Shown piece after piece: positions 7,192 to 14,415 of a DNA stretch of 16,478 nt. The translations under genes were made by a program, and so were the position numbers. The notes below the pieces were generated by a model that saw nothing but the letters and a program-made list of their open reading frames with translations, searched no databases and was not told the origin of the DNA. The stretch is from an uncultured Clostridia bacterium. GTDB lineage: Bacteria; Bacillota; Clostridia; Lachnospirales; Bianqueaceae. Position 1 is the stretch's first letter. Each line of letters opens with the position of its first letter. The stretch is taken from contig CANOUM010000016.1 of assembly GCA_947570515.1 (NCBI GenBank), positions 1-16,478 of the forward strand. Direction: 5' to 3'.

Positions 7192-8967
7192 TCAAATCGC
7201 CTTCGTCTGCTCCCTCAAAAACGCTTTAGTCTCTCCGTCAAGCAGCGGCGCTAAAGTCTGATATACACGCTCATGATAAGCATTGACCTGCTCCCGCTCC
7301 TTCTCGGTAAGCAAGCTCTTATCAATGGCCTCTCTTTCATAGGGACACAGCGTTACGGTTTCCATCTCATAAAACTGTCCCCATTGCGTCTTTTCTTTTT
7401 CTTTTACCATGACCAGATTTTCAATCCGCACGCCGAATTGATCCGTTTCATAATAACCCGGCTCATTAGAGACCAACATCCCCGGTACCAGCTTCGTTGT
7501 ATTGATTCCGGAAGAAATGCTGTGCGGTCCTTCGTGTACTCCCAGCACAAAACCAACACCATGCCCCGTTCCATGCTTGTAATCCATGCCATGCTCCCAA
7601 AGCGGCGTTCTGGCCAGCACATCCAAATGTGTACCGGTAGCCCCTTCATGAAATACCGCATGCCCCAGCGCCAAATGACCCTTGAGCACCAGAGTATAGG
7701 CGCGCTTCATCTCATCCGTGAGCGCCCCCAGCGCAATCGTACGCGTAATATCGGTCGTTCCTTCTTTGTACTGCGCACCCGAATCCAGAAGCAGAAATCC
7801 CTCCGGTTTCAGCTTTGCGCAGGTCTCCTTCTGAGGGCTGTAATGCACAATCGCTCCATTAGGTCCATAGCCTGCAATCGTACCAAAGCTGATTCCTAAG
7901 CCATTTTCCTGCTCACACCGCATCTGATCAAGATACTGCGCTGCCTCTACTTCGTCAATCGTTTCCTTTTGTACGGTTTCTTTCAGCCACTTCAGCATGC
8001 GCACCATCACCGCACCATCCTTTACATGTGCCTTTCGGATGTTTTCACGTTCTATTTCATTTTTAACTGCTTTCATTTGAATCACAGCATCATTTTCTTT
8101 TACAATCTTCCAATCGCTCGGAATGCTCTCCATCAGCAGCTGATTAATCAGTTTCGCATCACAGGCCACTGTGCTCTTTGGAAGACTCTGCAAATACTCC
8201 GGCAGCTCCCCATAGGGACATACCTCAATCTGATCCTGTGCCAGTAGCTGCCGCATCTCCTCCGGCACCTTGGCTTCCTCAATAAACAGAACCGTTTTTT
8301 CCATACCCACCAGCGTATATGCATACGCCACAGGCGTTCCGCTGATATCATATCCTCGGAAATTAAGCAGCCAAGCCGAATCTTCCAGCGATGCCAGCAA
8401 ATAATACTCCGCCTCCAGTTCTGTCATATGTCTGCGCAGGCGCGCTATCTTTTCGCTCCGGCTCTCGCCGGCAAATTCTACCGGCAGATCAAAAATCGGA
8501 TCCATCGGCAAGCTGGGACGATCCGTCCATATCATACCGATCAAATCTTCCTGACAAGACAATGTAAGCTGTTTCTTAGCTAAACGAGGCTGCAGAGTTT
8601 CTACCTGCGCGCATCCGATCGTACGGCCGTCAATACCGATCACACCTTTCTCCGGCGTGTGTTCAATAGCCCACTCCTCATAGGTCGGCACGCCCGGCTC
8701 ACCCATTTTCATCATTTGAATTTCCGTACCGGAAAGCTGCTCTGCTCCCTGCAGAAAATACCGGCCGTCCACCCAGCATGCCGCTTGATCTCTGGTAATA
8801 ACCACCGTTCCGGCAGAGCCGGTAAATCCGCTGATATACGCTCTTGCTTTCCAGTAACCGCCTACATACTCACTTTGATGCGCGTCGGAAGATAACACAA
8901 TATACGTATCTACATTCTTCTCTGCCATAATCTGACGAAGGCAGGCTATTTTTTCTGCGACTGTCAT
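7192..8967 (-). CDS. M24-family Xaa-Pro aminopeptidase (aminopeptidase P), three-domain type
   Basis: This 591-residue cytosolic metallopeptidase removes an N-terminal residue linked to proline. It has the long three-part layout of the eukaryote-like aminopeptidase P: two creatinase-type N-terminal domains (about 1-150 and 155-305), an M24 pita-bread catalytic domain (about 310-525) and the extra C-terminal segment with WGQFYEMETVTLCPY. All five dinuclear metal ligands are present: Asp395 (LLLDSGAQY), Asp406 (GTTDITRT), His469 (HGTGHGVG), Glu502 (SNEPGYY) and Glu516 (VRIENL). His465 and His478 match conserved catalytic histidines. ATG 8967 follows an AGGAGG. Only 15 bases separate it from the purL stop, so it is very probably cotranscribed with purL. 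The symbol pepP is often used for a shorter bacterial form and is not assigned here. Confidence 0.94.
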   Translation of the reverse strand: MTVAEKIACLRQIMAEKNVDTYIVLSSDAHQSEYVGGYWKARAYISGFTGSAGTVVITRDQAACWVDGRYFLQGAEQLSGTEIQMMKMGEPGVPTYEEWAIEHTPEKGVIGIDGRTIGCAQVETLQPRLAKKQLTLSCQEDLIGMIWTDRPSLPMDPIFDLPVEFAGESRSEKIARLRRHMTELEAEYYLLASLEDSAWLLNFRGYDISGTPVAYAYTLVGMEKTVLFIEEAKVPEEMRQLLAQDQIEVCPYGELPEYLQSLPKSTVACDAKLINQLLMESIPSDWKIVKENDAVIQMKAVKNEIERENIRKAHVKDGAVMVRMLKWLKETVQKETIDEVEAAQYLDQMRCEQENGLGISFGTIAGYGPNGAIVHYSPQKETCAKLKPEGFLLLDSGAQYKEGTTDITRTIALGALTDEMKRAYTLVLKGHLALGHAVFHEGATGTHLDVLARTPLWEHGMDYKHGTGHGVGFVLGVHEGPHSISSGINTTKLVPGMLVSNEPGYYETDQFGVRIENLVMVKEKEKTQWGQFYEMETVTLCPYEREAIDKSLLTEKEREQVNAYHERVYQTLAPLLDGETKAFLREQTKAI

Positions 8968-8982
8968 ACAATTCCTCCTGAT

Positions 8983-11900
8983 TTATAAGAAATACCGAAC
9001 TCCGTTCCGGAAGATCTGCTGCTCCTTCGTCCCGGGTATATTTTTGGCCACATTTTCGCCAATACGCTCTGAATGCCCCATCTTGCCTAATACTCTGCCG
9101 TCGGGAGATGTAATACCCTCAATCCCCCACATGGAACCGTTAGGATTATAGGCAATATCCATTGTCGGCTGCGCCTGCGTATCCACATACTGCGTAGCGA
9201 TCTGTCCCTGACGCGCCAGCTGCTGCAGCATCTCTTCAGAAGCTACAAAGCGCCCTTCTCCATGAGAAATAGCAATCGTATGCACATCGCCGGCCTCACT
9301 ACTGCTAAGCCACGGAGACAAGTTAGAAGTCACACGCGTACGCACCATACAAGAAACATGACGTCCAATCGTATTGTAAGTAAGGGTAGGCGCCTCTGCC
9401 GTTAACGGCCGTATTTCACCATACGGCACCAGACCCAGTTTGATCAGCGCCTGGAAACCATTACAAATTCCCAGCGCCAGACCATCGCGCTGCTGCAGCA
9501 TCTCCATGGTTGCCTGACGCACCTTTTCATTTGAAAATACCGTAGCCATAAATTTGCCGGATCCCTCCGGTTCATCTCCCGCTGAGAATCCTCCGCTCAG
9601 CATCAGAATCTGCGCCTGTTTCAGCCTCTGCACCATCTGCTGAGTCGATTCTTCAATATCCTGCGGCGTTAAATTACGAAATACAAATACATCCGGTTCA
9701 GCGCCTGCCATCGTAAAGGCTCTTGCTGTATCATATTCACAGTTCGTTCCCGGAAATACCGGAATAAATACTCTGGGCTTTGCCGCCTGCAGATTTCCTG
9801 TATACACCTTTTTATTCTGCACAGCAAACAGCTCAGCCTCTCCTGCTCCTTCTTCAGATGATACCTGTGTCTTATATACCTTTTCCAGCGGCGCTGTATA
9901 GGCCTGTTCCACCTCAGCCAAACTGATTATCTCATCACCCAGTGTAAAGGCAGGTTCTGCATTCACTGTTCCTAATACAGTCCCCTCTTTTAACAGCACC
10001 TCATCTGTCGTCTCAACGACCAGACTGCCATATACCGGCGCCTCTGCCAAAATGCTTCTGGCTTCTTCATTGAAAGCAAATCCAAATCCATTTCCCATTG
10101 CCATCTTCGTAACAGCCTCAATCACACCTCCGGCCGTTACAGCATATGCGGCATACACCTCTCCGCGTTTCATGGCAGCAAGCACCTGATCATACAGAGC
10201 CGTCATTCTATCAAACTTGATTGTTTTATCCTCACCCAGCTCTGCACTTAAAAGCACTGCCTGATGACCTGCCTTTTTAAACTCCGGACTGATGACTTCG
10301 TCTGTAGTAATCGTGTCTACAGCCAGTGATACCAATGTAGGCGGCACATCAATTTCGTTAAAGCTGCCCGACATGGAATCCTTTCCTCCGATGGAAGGAA
10401 GCCCCAACTCCATCTGTGCTTTATAGGCTCCCAAAAGAGCGGCAAACGGCTTACCCCAGCGGCTATAATCATTTGTCATCCGTTCAAAAAATTCTTGGAA
10501 GGTGAAACGAATCTTTTTATAATTTCCGCCAACCGCTACAATCTTAGCGACGGATTCCATCACTGCATACATAGCGCCATGGAACGGACTCCACGAAGAA
10601 ACATACGGATCATATCCATATGCCATCAGAGAGGCTGTTTTGGTCTCCCCATTCTCTACCGGAATCTTAGCCGCCATTGTCTGGATGGGCGTCATCTGTC
10701 TTTTTCCGCCAAACGGCATCAGCACTGTTGAAGATCCGATAGACGAATCAAACATCTCCACCAGACCTTTTTGGCTGCATACAGCCAGATCTGACATCAC
10801 TGTTTTGACCTGATCTGCAAAACTATGCTTTTGCGCTGCTGTTTCCGGAAGGCTCTCCGGCATTGTCTCCGCCGGTGCCGCTGTGATTACCTTTGTATAA
10901 CTGGGCGCGCCATTCGTATCCAAAAATTCACGGCTCATATCCACAATCGTTTGTCCATGCCAGTGCAGCACCAATCTGGCCTGCTCTGTCACCTGAGCGA
11001 CCACCGTTGCTTCCAGATTCTCCTCTGCCGCATAGCGCATAAACTCTGCTTCATCCTTCGCCTCTACCACAACCGCCATACGCTCCTGCGATTCGGAAAT
11101 TGCGAGCTCCGTACCATCAAGCCCTGCATATTTCTTAGGCACCAAATCCAAATTGATATTAAGGCCGGGCGCAAGTTCTCCGATGGCCACGCATACGCCG
11201 CCGGCGCCAAAATCGTTACATATTTTAATCAGATGACTGGCTTTCGGATTTCTGAATAATCTCTGCAGCTTTCTTTCGGTGGGCGGATTTCCCTTCTGCA
11301 CCTCAGCGCCGCAGGTATGAATGGATTCTTCGGTATGAGCCTTTGATGATCCCGTTGCACCGCCGCAGCCATCCCGTCCGGTACGGCCGCCCAAAAGAAT
11401 GATAATATCTCCCGGCTCTGCCTTTTCGCGAATGACATTGCTTCTTGGCGCTGCCGCCATCACTGCTCCCAGTTCCATGTGTTTCGCTGTATAACCGGGA
11501 TGATAGATCTCTTTTACATATCCGGTGGAAAGGCCAATCTGATTTCCATAGGAACTATAGCCTTTTGCCGCCTCGCGGCCAATTTTGCGCTGCGGCAGCT
11601 TTCCGCTGATCGTATCCTTTACTGCGGCCGTCGGATCTGCGCCGCCTGTGATTCTCATGGCCTGATACACATAGGAACGGCCGCTCAGCGGATCACGGAT
11701 GGCGCCGCCGAGACAGGTTGCCGCGCCGCCAAAGGGCTCAATCTCCGTTGGATGATTATGGGTTTCATTTTTAAACATCAACAGCCATTCTTCTTCGTGG
11801 CCGTTTACATCTACAGGGATTACAATGCTGCAAGCGTTAATCTCGTCTGATCTTTCCTGATCCTCCAGCTTTCCGGCAGCCTTAAGCTCTCTCATAGCCA

Positions 11901-12735
11901 TCAGGGCAATATCCATCAGGCATTCGGGCTTATTCTCGCGGCCCAGTGCCTTTTTCCCTGCTTTATACTGTTCATATGCCTGCTGAATCGGACGCGTCAA
12001 AGGACTATCCTCAATCTGCACGTTTTCAATCACGGTAGCGAACGTCGTGTGACGGCAGTGATCTGACCAATAGGTATCCAGCACACGGATTTCTGTGATG
12101 GTAGGCTCTCTCTTTTCCACATCGCGGAAATATTTTTGCGTATGTAAAAGATCAGCCTTGCTCATAGCAAGTCCCAATGTTTTCAGCATCTCTTCGATTT
12201 GCTCTTCACTTTGAGAAATAAACCCTTCCAGCACTTCAACATGATCCGGCAGGGCATACTCCATGGTAAGCGTAGCCGGCTTGTCAAGCATGGCTTCTCT
12301 GGAATCCACAGCATTGATGCAATAATTCTTAATCTTCTGCTGCTCTGCCTCTGACAAAGCTCCTTTTAATACATATATCTTTGCGCAGGCGACTACCGGC
12401 TCCTCACTTGCCTTCAAAATACGGATACACTGCTCTGCTGAATCCGCTCTCTGATCATACTGTCCCGGCAAATACTCCACGGCAAATACAAAGCATCCTT
12501 CCGTATTTTCCGGCATATCTTCTTCATATACCTCATCCACCGGAGCCTCTGAAAGAATCCGCTCGATTGCCTGCCTATAGACCTCCTCAGAAAGATTCTC
12601 CACATCATACCGATGCAGAATACGCACTTCCTCCAGCTGTTTCATGTACAGATTATCTTTTAAGTCCTTTAATAATCCTGTGGCCTCCACACGAAACCCA
12701 GGCTTTTTTTCCACGTATACCCGTCTGACAGACAT
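8983..12735 (-). CDS. purL: Phosphoribosylformylglycinamidine (FGAM) synthase, single-chain
   Basis: This enzyme converts FGAR, glutamine and ATP to FGAM, the fourth step of de novo purine synthesis. It is the large single-chain clostridial form of 1250 residues. Numbered from the chosen start, the linker and first AIRS-like half contain TYWSDHCRHTTF near 221-232 and FKNETHNHPTEIEPFGGAAT near 321-340. The second synthetase half spans about 640-940. A class I glutaminase domain spans about 988-1250, with SGGFSAGDEPEGSGKF, Cys1091 in LGICNGFQ and His1221/Glu1223 in GHSER. The start is ATG 12735, six bases after AGGAGG. The ATG at 12750 in the same frame overlaps that Shine-Dalgarno (its Arg-Arg codons are AGGAGG) and has none of its own, so it is rejected. 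The gene heads the purL, aminopeptidase, ATP-grasp series. Confidence 0.96.
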   Translation of the reverse strand: MSVRRVYVEKKPGFRVEATGLLKDLKDNLYMKQLEEVRILHRYDVENLSEEVYRQAIERILSEAPVDEVYEEDMPENTEGCFVFAVEYLPGQYDQRADSAEQCIRILKASEEPVVACAKIYVLKGALSEAEQQKIKNYCINAVDSREAMLDKPATLTMEYALPDHVEVLEGFISQSEEQIEEMLKTLGLAMSKADLLHTQKYFRDVEKREPTITEIRVLDTYWSDHCRHTTFATVIENVQIEDSPLTRPIQQAYEQYKAGKKALGRENKPECLMDIALMAMRELKAAGKLEDQERSDEINACSIVIPVDVNGHEEEWLLMFKNETHNHPTEIEPFGGAATCLGGAIRDPLSGRSYVYQAMRITGGADPTAAVKDTISGKLPQRKIGREAAKGYSSYGNQIGLSTGYVKEIYHPGYTAKHMELGAVMAAAPRSNVIREKAEPGDIIILLGGRTGRDGCGGATGSSKAHTEESIHTCGAEVQKGNPPTERKLQRLFRNPKASHLIKICNDFGAGGVCVAIGELAPGLNINLDLVPKKYAGLDGTELAISESQERMAVVVEAKDEAEFMRYAAEENLEATVVAQVTEQARLVLHWHGQTIVDMSREFLDTNGAPSYTKVITAAPAETMPESLPETAAQKHSFADQVKTVMSDLAVCSQKGLVEMFDSSIGSSTVLMPFGGKRQMTPIQTMAAKIPVENGETKTASLMAYGYDPYVSSWSPFHGAMYAVMESVAKIVAVGGNYKKIRFTFQEFFERMTNDYSRWGKPFAALLGAYKAQMELGLPSIGGKDSMSGSFNEIDVPPTLVSLAVDTITTDEVISPEFKKAGHQAVLLSAELGEDKTIKFDRMTALYDQVLAAMKRGEVYAAYAVTAGGVIEAVTKMAMGNGFGFAFNEEARSILAEAPVYGSLVVETTDEVLLKEGTVLGTVNAEPAFTLGDEIISLAEVEQAYTAPLEKVYKTQVSSEEGAGEAELFAVQNKKVYTGNLQAAKPRVFIPVFPGTNCEYDTARAFTMAGAEPDVFVFRNLTPQDIEESTQQMVQRLKQAQILMLSGGFSAGDEPEGSGKFMATVFSNEKVRQATMEMLQQRDGLALGICNGFQALIKLGLVPYGEIRPLTAEAPTLTYNTIGRHVSCMVRTRVTSNLSPWLSSSEAGDVHTIAISHGEGRFVASEEMLQQLARQGQIATQYVDTQAQPTMDIAYNPNGSMWGIEGITSPDGRVLGKMGHSERIGENVAKNIPGTKEQQIFRNGVRYFL

Positions 12736-12741
12736 GCTGTA

Positions 12742-12747
12742 CCTCCT
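12742..12747 (-). promoter_or_regulatory. Shine-Dalgarno that decides the purL start
   Basis: AGGAGG on the minus strand, six bases before ATG 12735. An in-frame ATG at 12750 directly overlaps this site, so a longest-frame start call would add five spurious residues. Confidence 0.88.
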
Positions 12748-12798
12748 CATTTTTGATCCAAGCCATCCGCTTAGTCTCGTTCATCATTTGCATTCCAA

Positions 12799-12827
12799 AT
12801 TATATCATGCAGCCCGCATTGTGTAAA
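12799..12827 (-). promoter_or_regulatory. Sigma-A promoter of purL
   Basis: On the minus strand TTTACA (12827-12822), a 17-base spacer and TATAAT (12804-12799). The start near 12792 gives a leader of about 57 bases to ATG 12735. No purine-type riboswitch or obvious attenuator fits in this leader. Confidence 0.8.
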
Positions 12828-12936
12828 GCTTTTGACGCACTTTTCATGTTTGTGCTGCATATCCTATTAGCAGCTTTAAAAATCCTGTAAACTCATGTCT
12901 CGTTACACTCGTTACAACCGAAGATTGGAGGATAAG

Positions 12937-13227
12937 ATGTATTTTCAGGGAATATTTTTCAGTGTGATCTGTTTTTCTGTTGTCATTGTATGCGAACCTT
13001 TTATCAGCCGGGCTGAGTCTCTTTTTTCCCGCCGCATCTGGCCGCTTCTGCTATGCGCGGGCCTTCTGCTGTTTTTCATCTCCCTCTTTATCTGCTATGC
13101 CTGGATTTCAGCCCTGCTCTGCAGCGCTGCTCTTACTTTTTTATACAGCGCCTTTAAATTAAAACAAAGATTTTCCCACCGCAAGCCTGTTCGCTGCAGC
13201 GCCGACCGCTGCCATCGCCGCCGCTAA
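12937..13227 (+). CDS. Small integral membrane protein, DUF4491-like
   Basis: A 96-residue hydrophobic protein with three likely membrane segments at about residues 3-19, 34-52 and 53-74, then a basic tail ending in HRRR. The pattern FQGIFFSVICF, EPFISRAESLF, WPLLLCAG, SLFI and ISALL follows the DUF4491 layout as I remember it (FTGI, FHP.VIKAEY, WW..., SLF, ISA). The C-terminal SHRKPVRC may be the counterpart of the family's GWFPKNP ending but is divergent, as is EP in place of the usual HP. The start at 12937 has GGAGG five bases upstream; a longer frame from 12895 lacks one. No function is known for the family. Third positions are rich in C and T, as in the other plus-strand gene. Confidence 0.6.
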   Translation: MYFQGIFFSVICFSVVIVCEPFISRAESLFSRRIWPLLLCAGLLLFFISLFICYAWISALLCSAALTFLYSAFKLKQRFSHRKPVRCSADRCHRRR

Positions 13228-13283
13228 AAAATCACAATATTTTTATTTTACTCGTTTTGTGTCATTTCCTGTCTTTTAGTTTG

Positions 13284-13296
13284 TTTTATGCTAAAA
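13284..13296 (+). promoter_or_regulatory. Inverted repeat over the XRE gene promoter (candidate operator)
   Basis: TTTTA-TGC-TAAAA is a perfect 5-bp inverted repeat with a three-base centre. It overlaps the -10 element of the XRE gene, as an autoregulatory operator would. In an AT-rich gap such a short repeat could arise by chance. Confidence 0.4.
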
Positions 13297-13297
13297 T
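13289..13297 (+). promoter_or_regulatory. Extended -10 promoter of the XRE gene
   Basis: TGCTAAAAT is an extended -10 (TGn plus TAAAAT, 13292-13297). Only a poor -35 (CTGTCT, 13269-13274) lies 17 bases upstream. Transcription from about 13304 would leave roughly 42 bases before ATG 13346, which is preceded by the purine-rich AGAGAGGG. Confidence 0.55.
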
Positions 13298-13345
13298 GAC
13301 TGAAACGTTCCGTTAAAATTACACAGGAAAGAGAGGGTCTTTCAT

Positions 13346-13567
13346 ATGAAACCCCTAAAAAATACTTTGGGCGGAAGGCTTGCCAAGCTCCGTCACGACC
13401 GCAAATTGAATCAGCAGCAGGTCGCTGACGCGCTGCATATCGCCCGCACTACATACGCCTCCTATGAGCAGGATGCCCGCAATCCGGACTGCTTTATGCT
13501 AAAAGCACTTGCTGACTTTTTTAATGTCTCCATTGATTATCTGGTTACAGGAGATGTCCGTCACTAA
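13346..13567 (+). CDS. Small XRE-family (HTH_3) transcriptional regulator
   Basis: This 73-residue protein consists of one lambda-repressor-like DNA-binding domain. Helices 2 and 3 are visible as LNQQQVADALHI (21-32) and ARTTYASYEQDARNPD (33-48), followed by LKALADFFNVSIDYLVTGD, the usual end of the XRE domain. There is no ligand or dimerisation domain, so it probably binds DNA as a homodimer. AGAGAGGG lies about 9 bases before ATG 13346. A palindrome at its promoter suggests autoregulation. Its 3' end overlaps the convergent TPR gene by 23 bases. No toxin-like partner is seen next to it, so a toxin-antitoxin role is not supported. Confidence 0.88.
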   Translation: MKPLKNTLGGRLAKLRHDRKLNQQQVADALHIARTTYASYEQDARNPDCFMLKALADFFNVSIDYLVTGDVRH

Positions 13568-14255
13568 AGATTGCGTCCGCATCCTCCAGCAAATATTCAT
13601 CCAGATCTATGATTTTCTGCTTACAAATTTCTGCTTTGACGGTTTCGCCCATTTTTTCATATAATTTCCAGGCTATGAAATAAAAATTAAGATAGATAGC
13701 GTCACATTCCGGATTTTGATTCAAAATCTCATCCAGCAGCTCACGGGCTTTCTCCGCATTTCCGCGGTGAAAAAAGCACATGGCCCATCTGGCCATATAT
13801 ACCGGCTGCTCCGGCTCAAGCGCATGATACTTGCTAAACCATTCATCGCACTCCTCATGCCAGCCTTTTTGCTGCATCAGCATGCCGATACATCCCACAT
13901 AATCCTCCAGCCATAATTCATGCGGATTAAAAATCCGGCATACTTCCCAGCAAAAATCCCACAGCTCCTGCGGATTCCCCCGGTCACATATGTCTAAATA
14001 TAACCGATTGAGCATCATACTCATCGTTTCCTGATAGGCATCTCCGATCACCTGTCTCTTCTCATACAGCGCAAATTCTCTTTTAAAAATACCCCATATC
14101 TTTTGAAAGATAAGCCGCTGTTCATCGCGATAGCCCATATCATATAGGACGATAGCATCATTTGCTTCGCACTCCAGCTCACTCCATTTGTCTAGCAATG
14201 TCTCTGCGTTTTTCAAGTCCCATCCCTCTTTCTTGTTTTTCACATTTAGTTTCAT
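13545..14255 (-). CDS. Tetratricopeptide-repeat protein, function unknown
   Basis: A 236-residue soluble, acidic, Trp- and Cys-rich protein. Three TPR-like helical pairs can be read at about residues 120-150, 152-185 and 186-219; the middle one (WAMCFFHRGNAEKARELLDEIL, with NP at its end) is the clearest. The N-terminal half is helical but not a recognisable repeat. Such proteins usually serve as protein-binding scaffolds; the partner is unknown. The start is uncertain. ATG 14255 has no Shine-Dalgarno and lies only about 12 bases from the predicted transcription start. A TTG at 14216 in the same frame has GAGGG seven bases upstream and would give 223 residues. The gene converges on, and overlaps by 23 bases, the XRE regulator. 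Confidence 0.75.
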   Translation of the reverse strand: MKLNVKNKKEGWDLKNAETLLDKWSELECEANDAIVLYDMGYRDEQRLIFQKIWGIFKREFALYEKRQVIGDAYQETMSMMLNRLYLDICDRGNPQELWDFCWEVCRIFNPHELWLEDYVGCIGMLMQQKGWHEECDEWFSKYHALEPEQPVYMARWAMCFFHRGNAEKARELLDEILNQNPECDAIYLNFYFIAWKLYEKMGETVKAEICKQKIIDLDEYLLEDADAIFSDGHLL

Positions 14256-14273
14256 TTATACTATCTGATGATC

Positions 14274-14279
14274 ATTATA
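14274..14279 (-). promoter_or_regulatory. Probable -10 element of the TPR gene
   Basis: TATAAT on the minus strand, 18 bases before ATG 14255. No good -35 is found at 16-18 bases (TGGATT at 17), and the spacer is T- and G-rich. If used, the transcript would begin near 14267. Confidence 0.45.
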
Positions 14280-14367
14280 CCCTTCCTTCGCAAAAAAATC
14301 CAGTAAACAAATCCTAAAGTATTTGTATCTAAGTGGTGACGTGACGCAGTTTCCCCTACAATGCAGC

Positions 14368-14404
14368 AGAGCTGAACATAAGTTCAAAACTTATGTTCAG
14401 CTCT
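14368..14404. terminator. Perfect 16-bp hairpin at the 3' end of the helD-like gene
   Basis: A 16-base arm (14368-14383) is a perfect inverted repeat of 14389-14404, with a five-base loop. It begins 12 bases past the minus-strand stop of the helicase. On the plus strand it is followed by ATTTTATTATT. On the minus strand, the direction of the helicase, no U-tract follows. It could be a plus-direction terminator or a 3'-end stabilising hairpin for the helicase mRNA. Confidence 0.45.
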
Positions 14405-14415
14405 ATTTTATTATT

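Noticed and set aside
10825..11259. A 144-residue plus-strand open frame opposite purL
   Set aside because: It lies wholly within conserved purL sequence, shows no family pattern and is rich in Cys/His/Arg from reading the opposite strand.
12736..12750. Extending purL to the in-frame ATG at 12750
   Set aside because: The second and third codons of that version are the AGGAGG Shine-Dalgarno for ATG 12735, and no ribosome binding site lies before 12750.
12736..12798. A purine riboswitch or attenuator in the purL leader
   Set aside because: The leader is only about 57 bases by the promoter call, too short for a purine aptamer with an expression platform, and no conserved purine-riboswitch core was seen.
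12895..12936. Starting the small membrane protein at the ATG at 12895
   Set aside because: No ribosome binding site precedes it, whereas GGAGG lies five bases before ATG 12937 and the DUF4491-like pattern begins there.
13346..14255. XRE gene plus TPR gene as a toxin-antitoxin or phage-type control pair
   Set aside because: The genes are convergent rather than in an operon, the TPR protein has no toxin motif, and there are no phage genes nearby.
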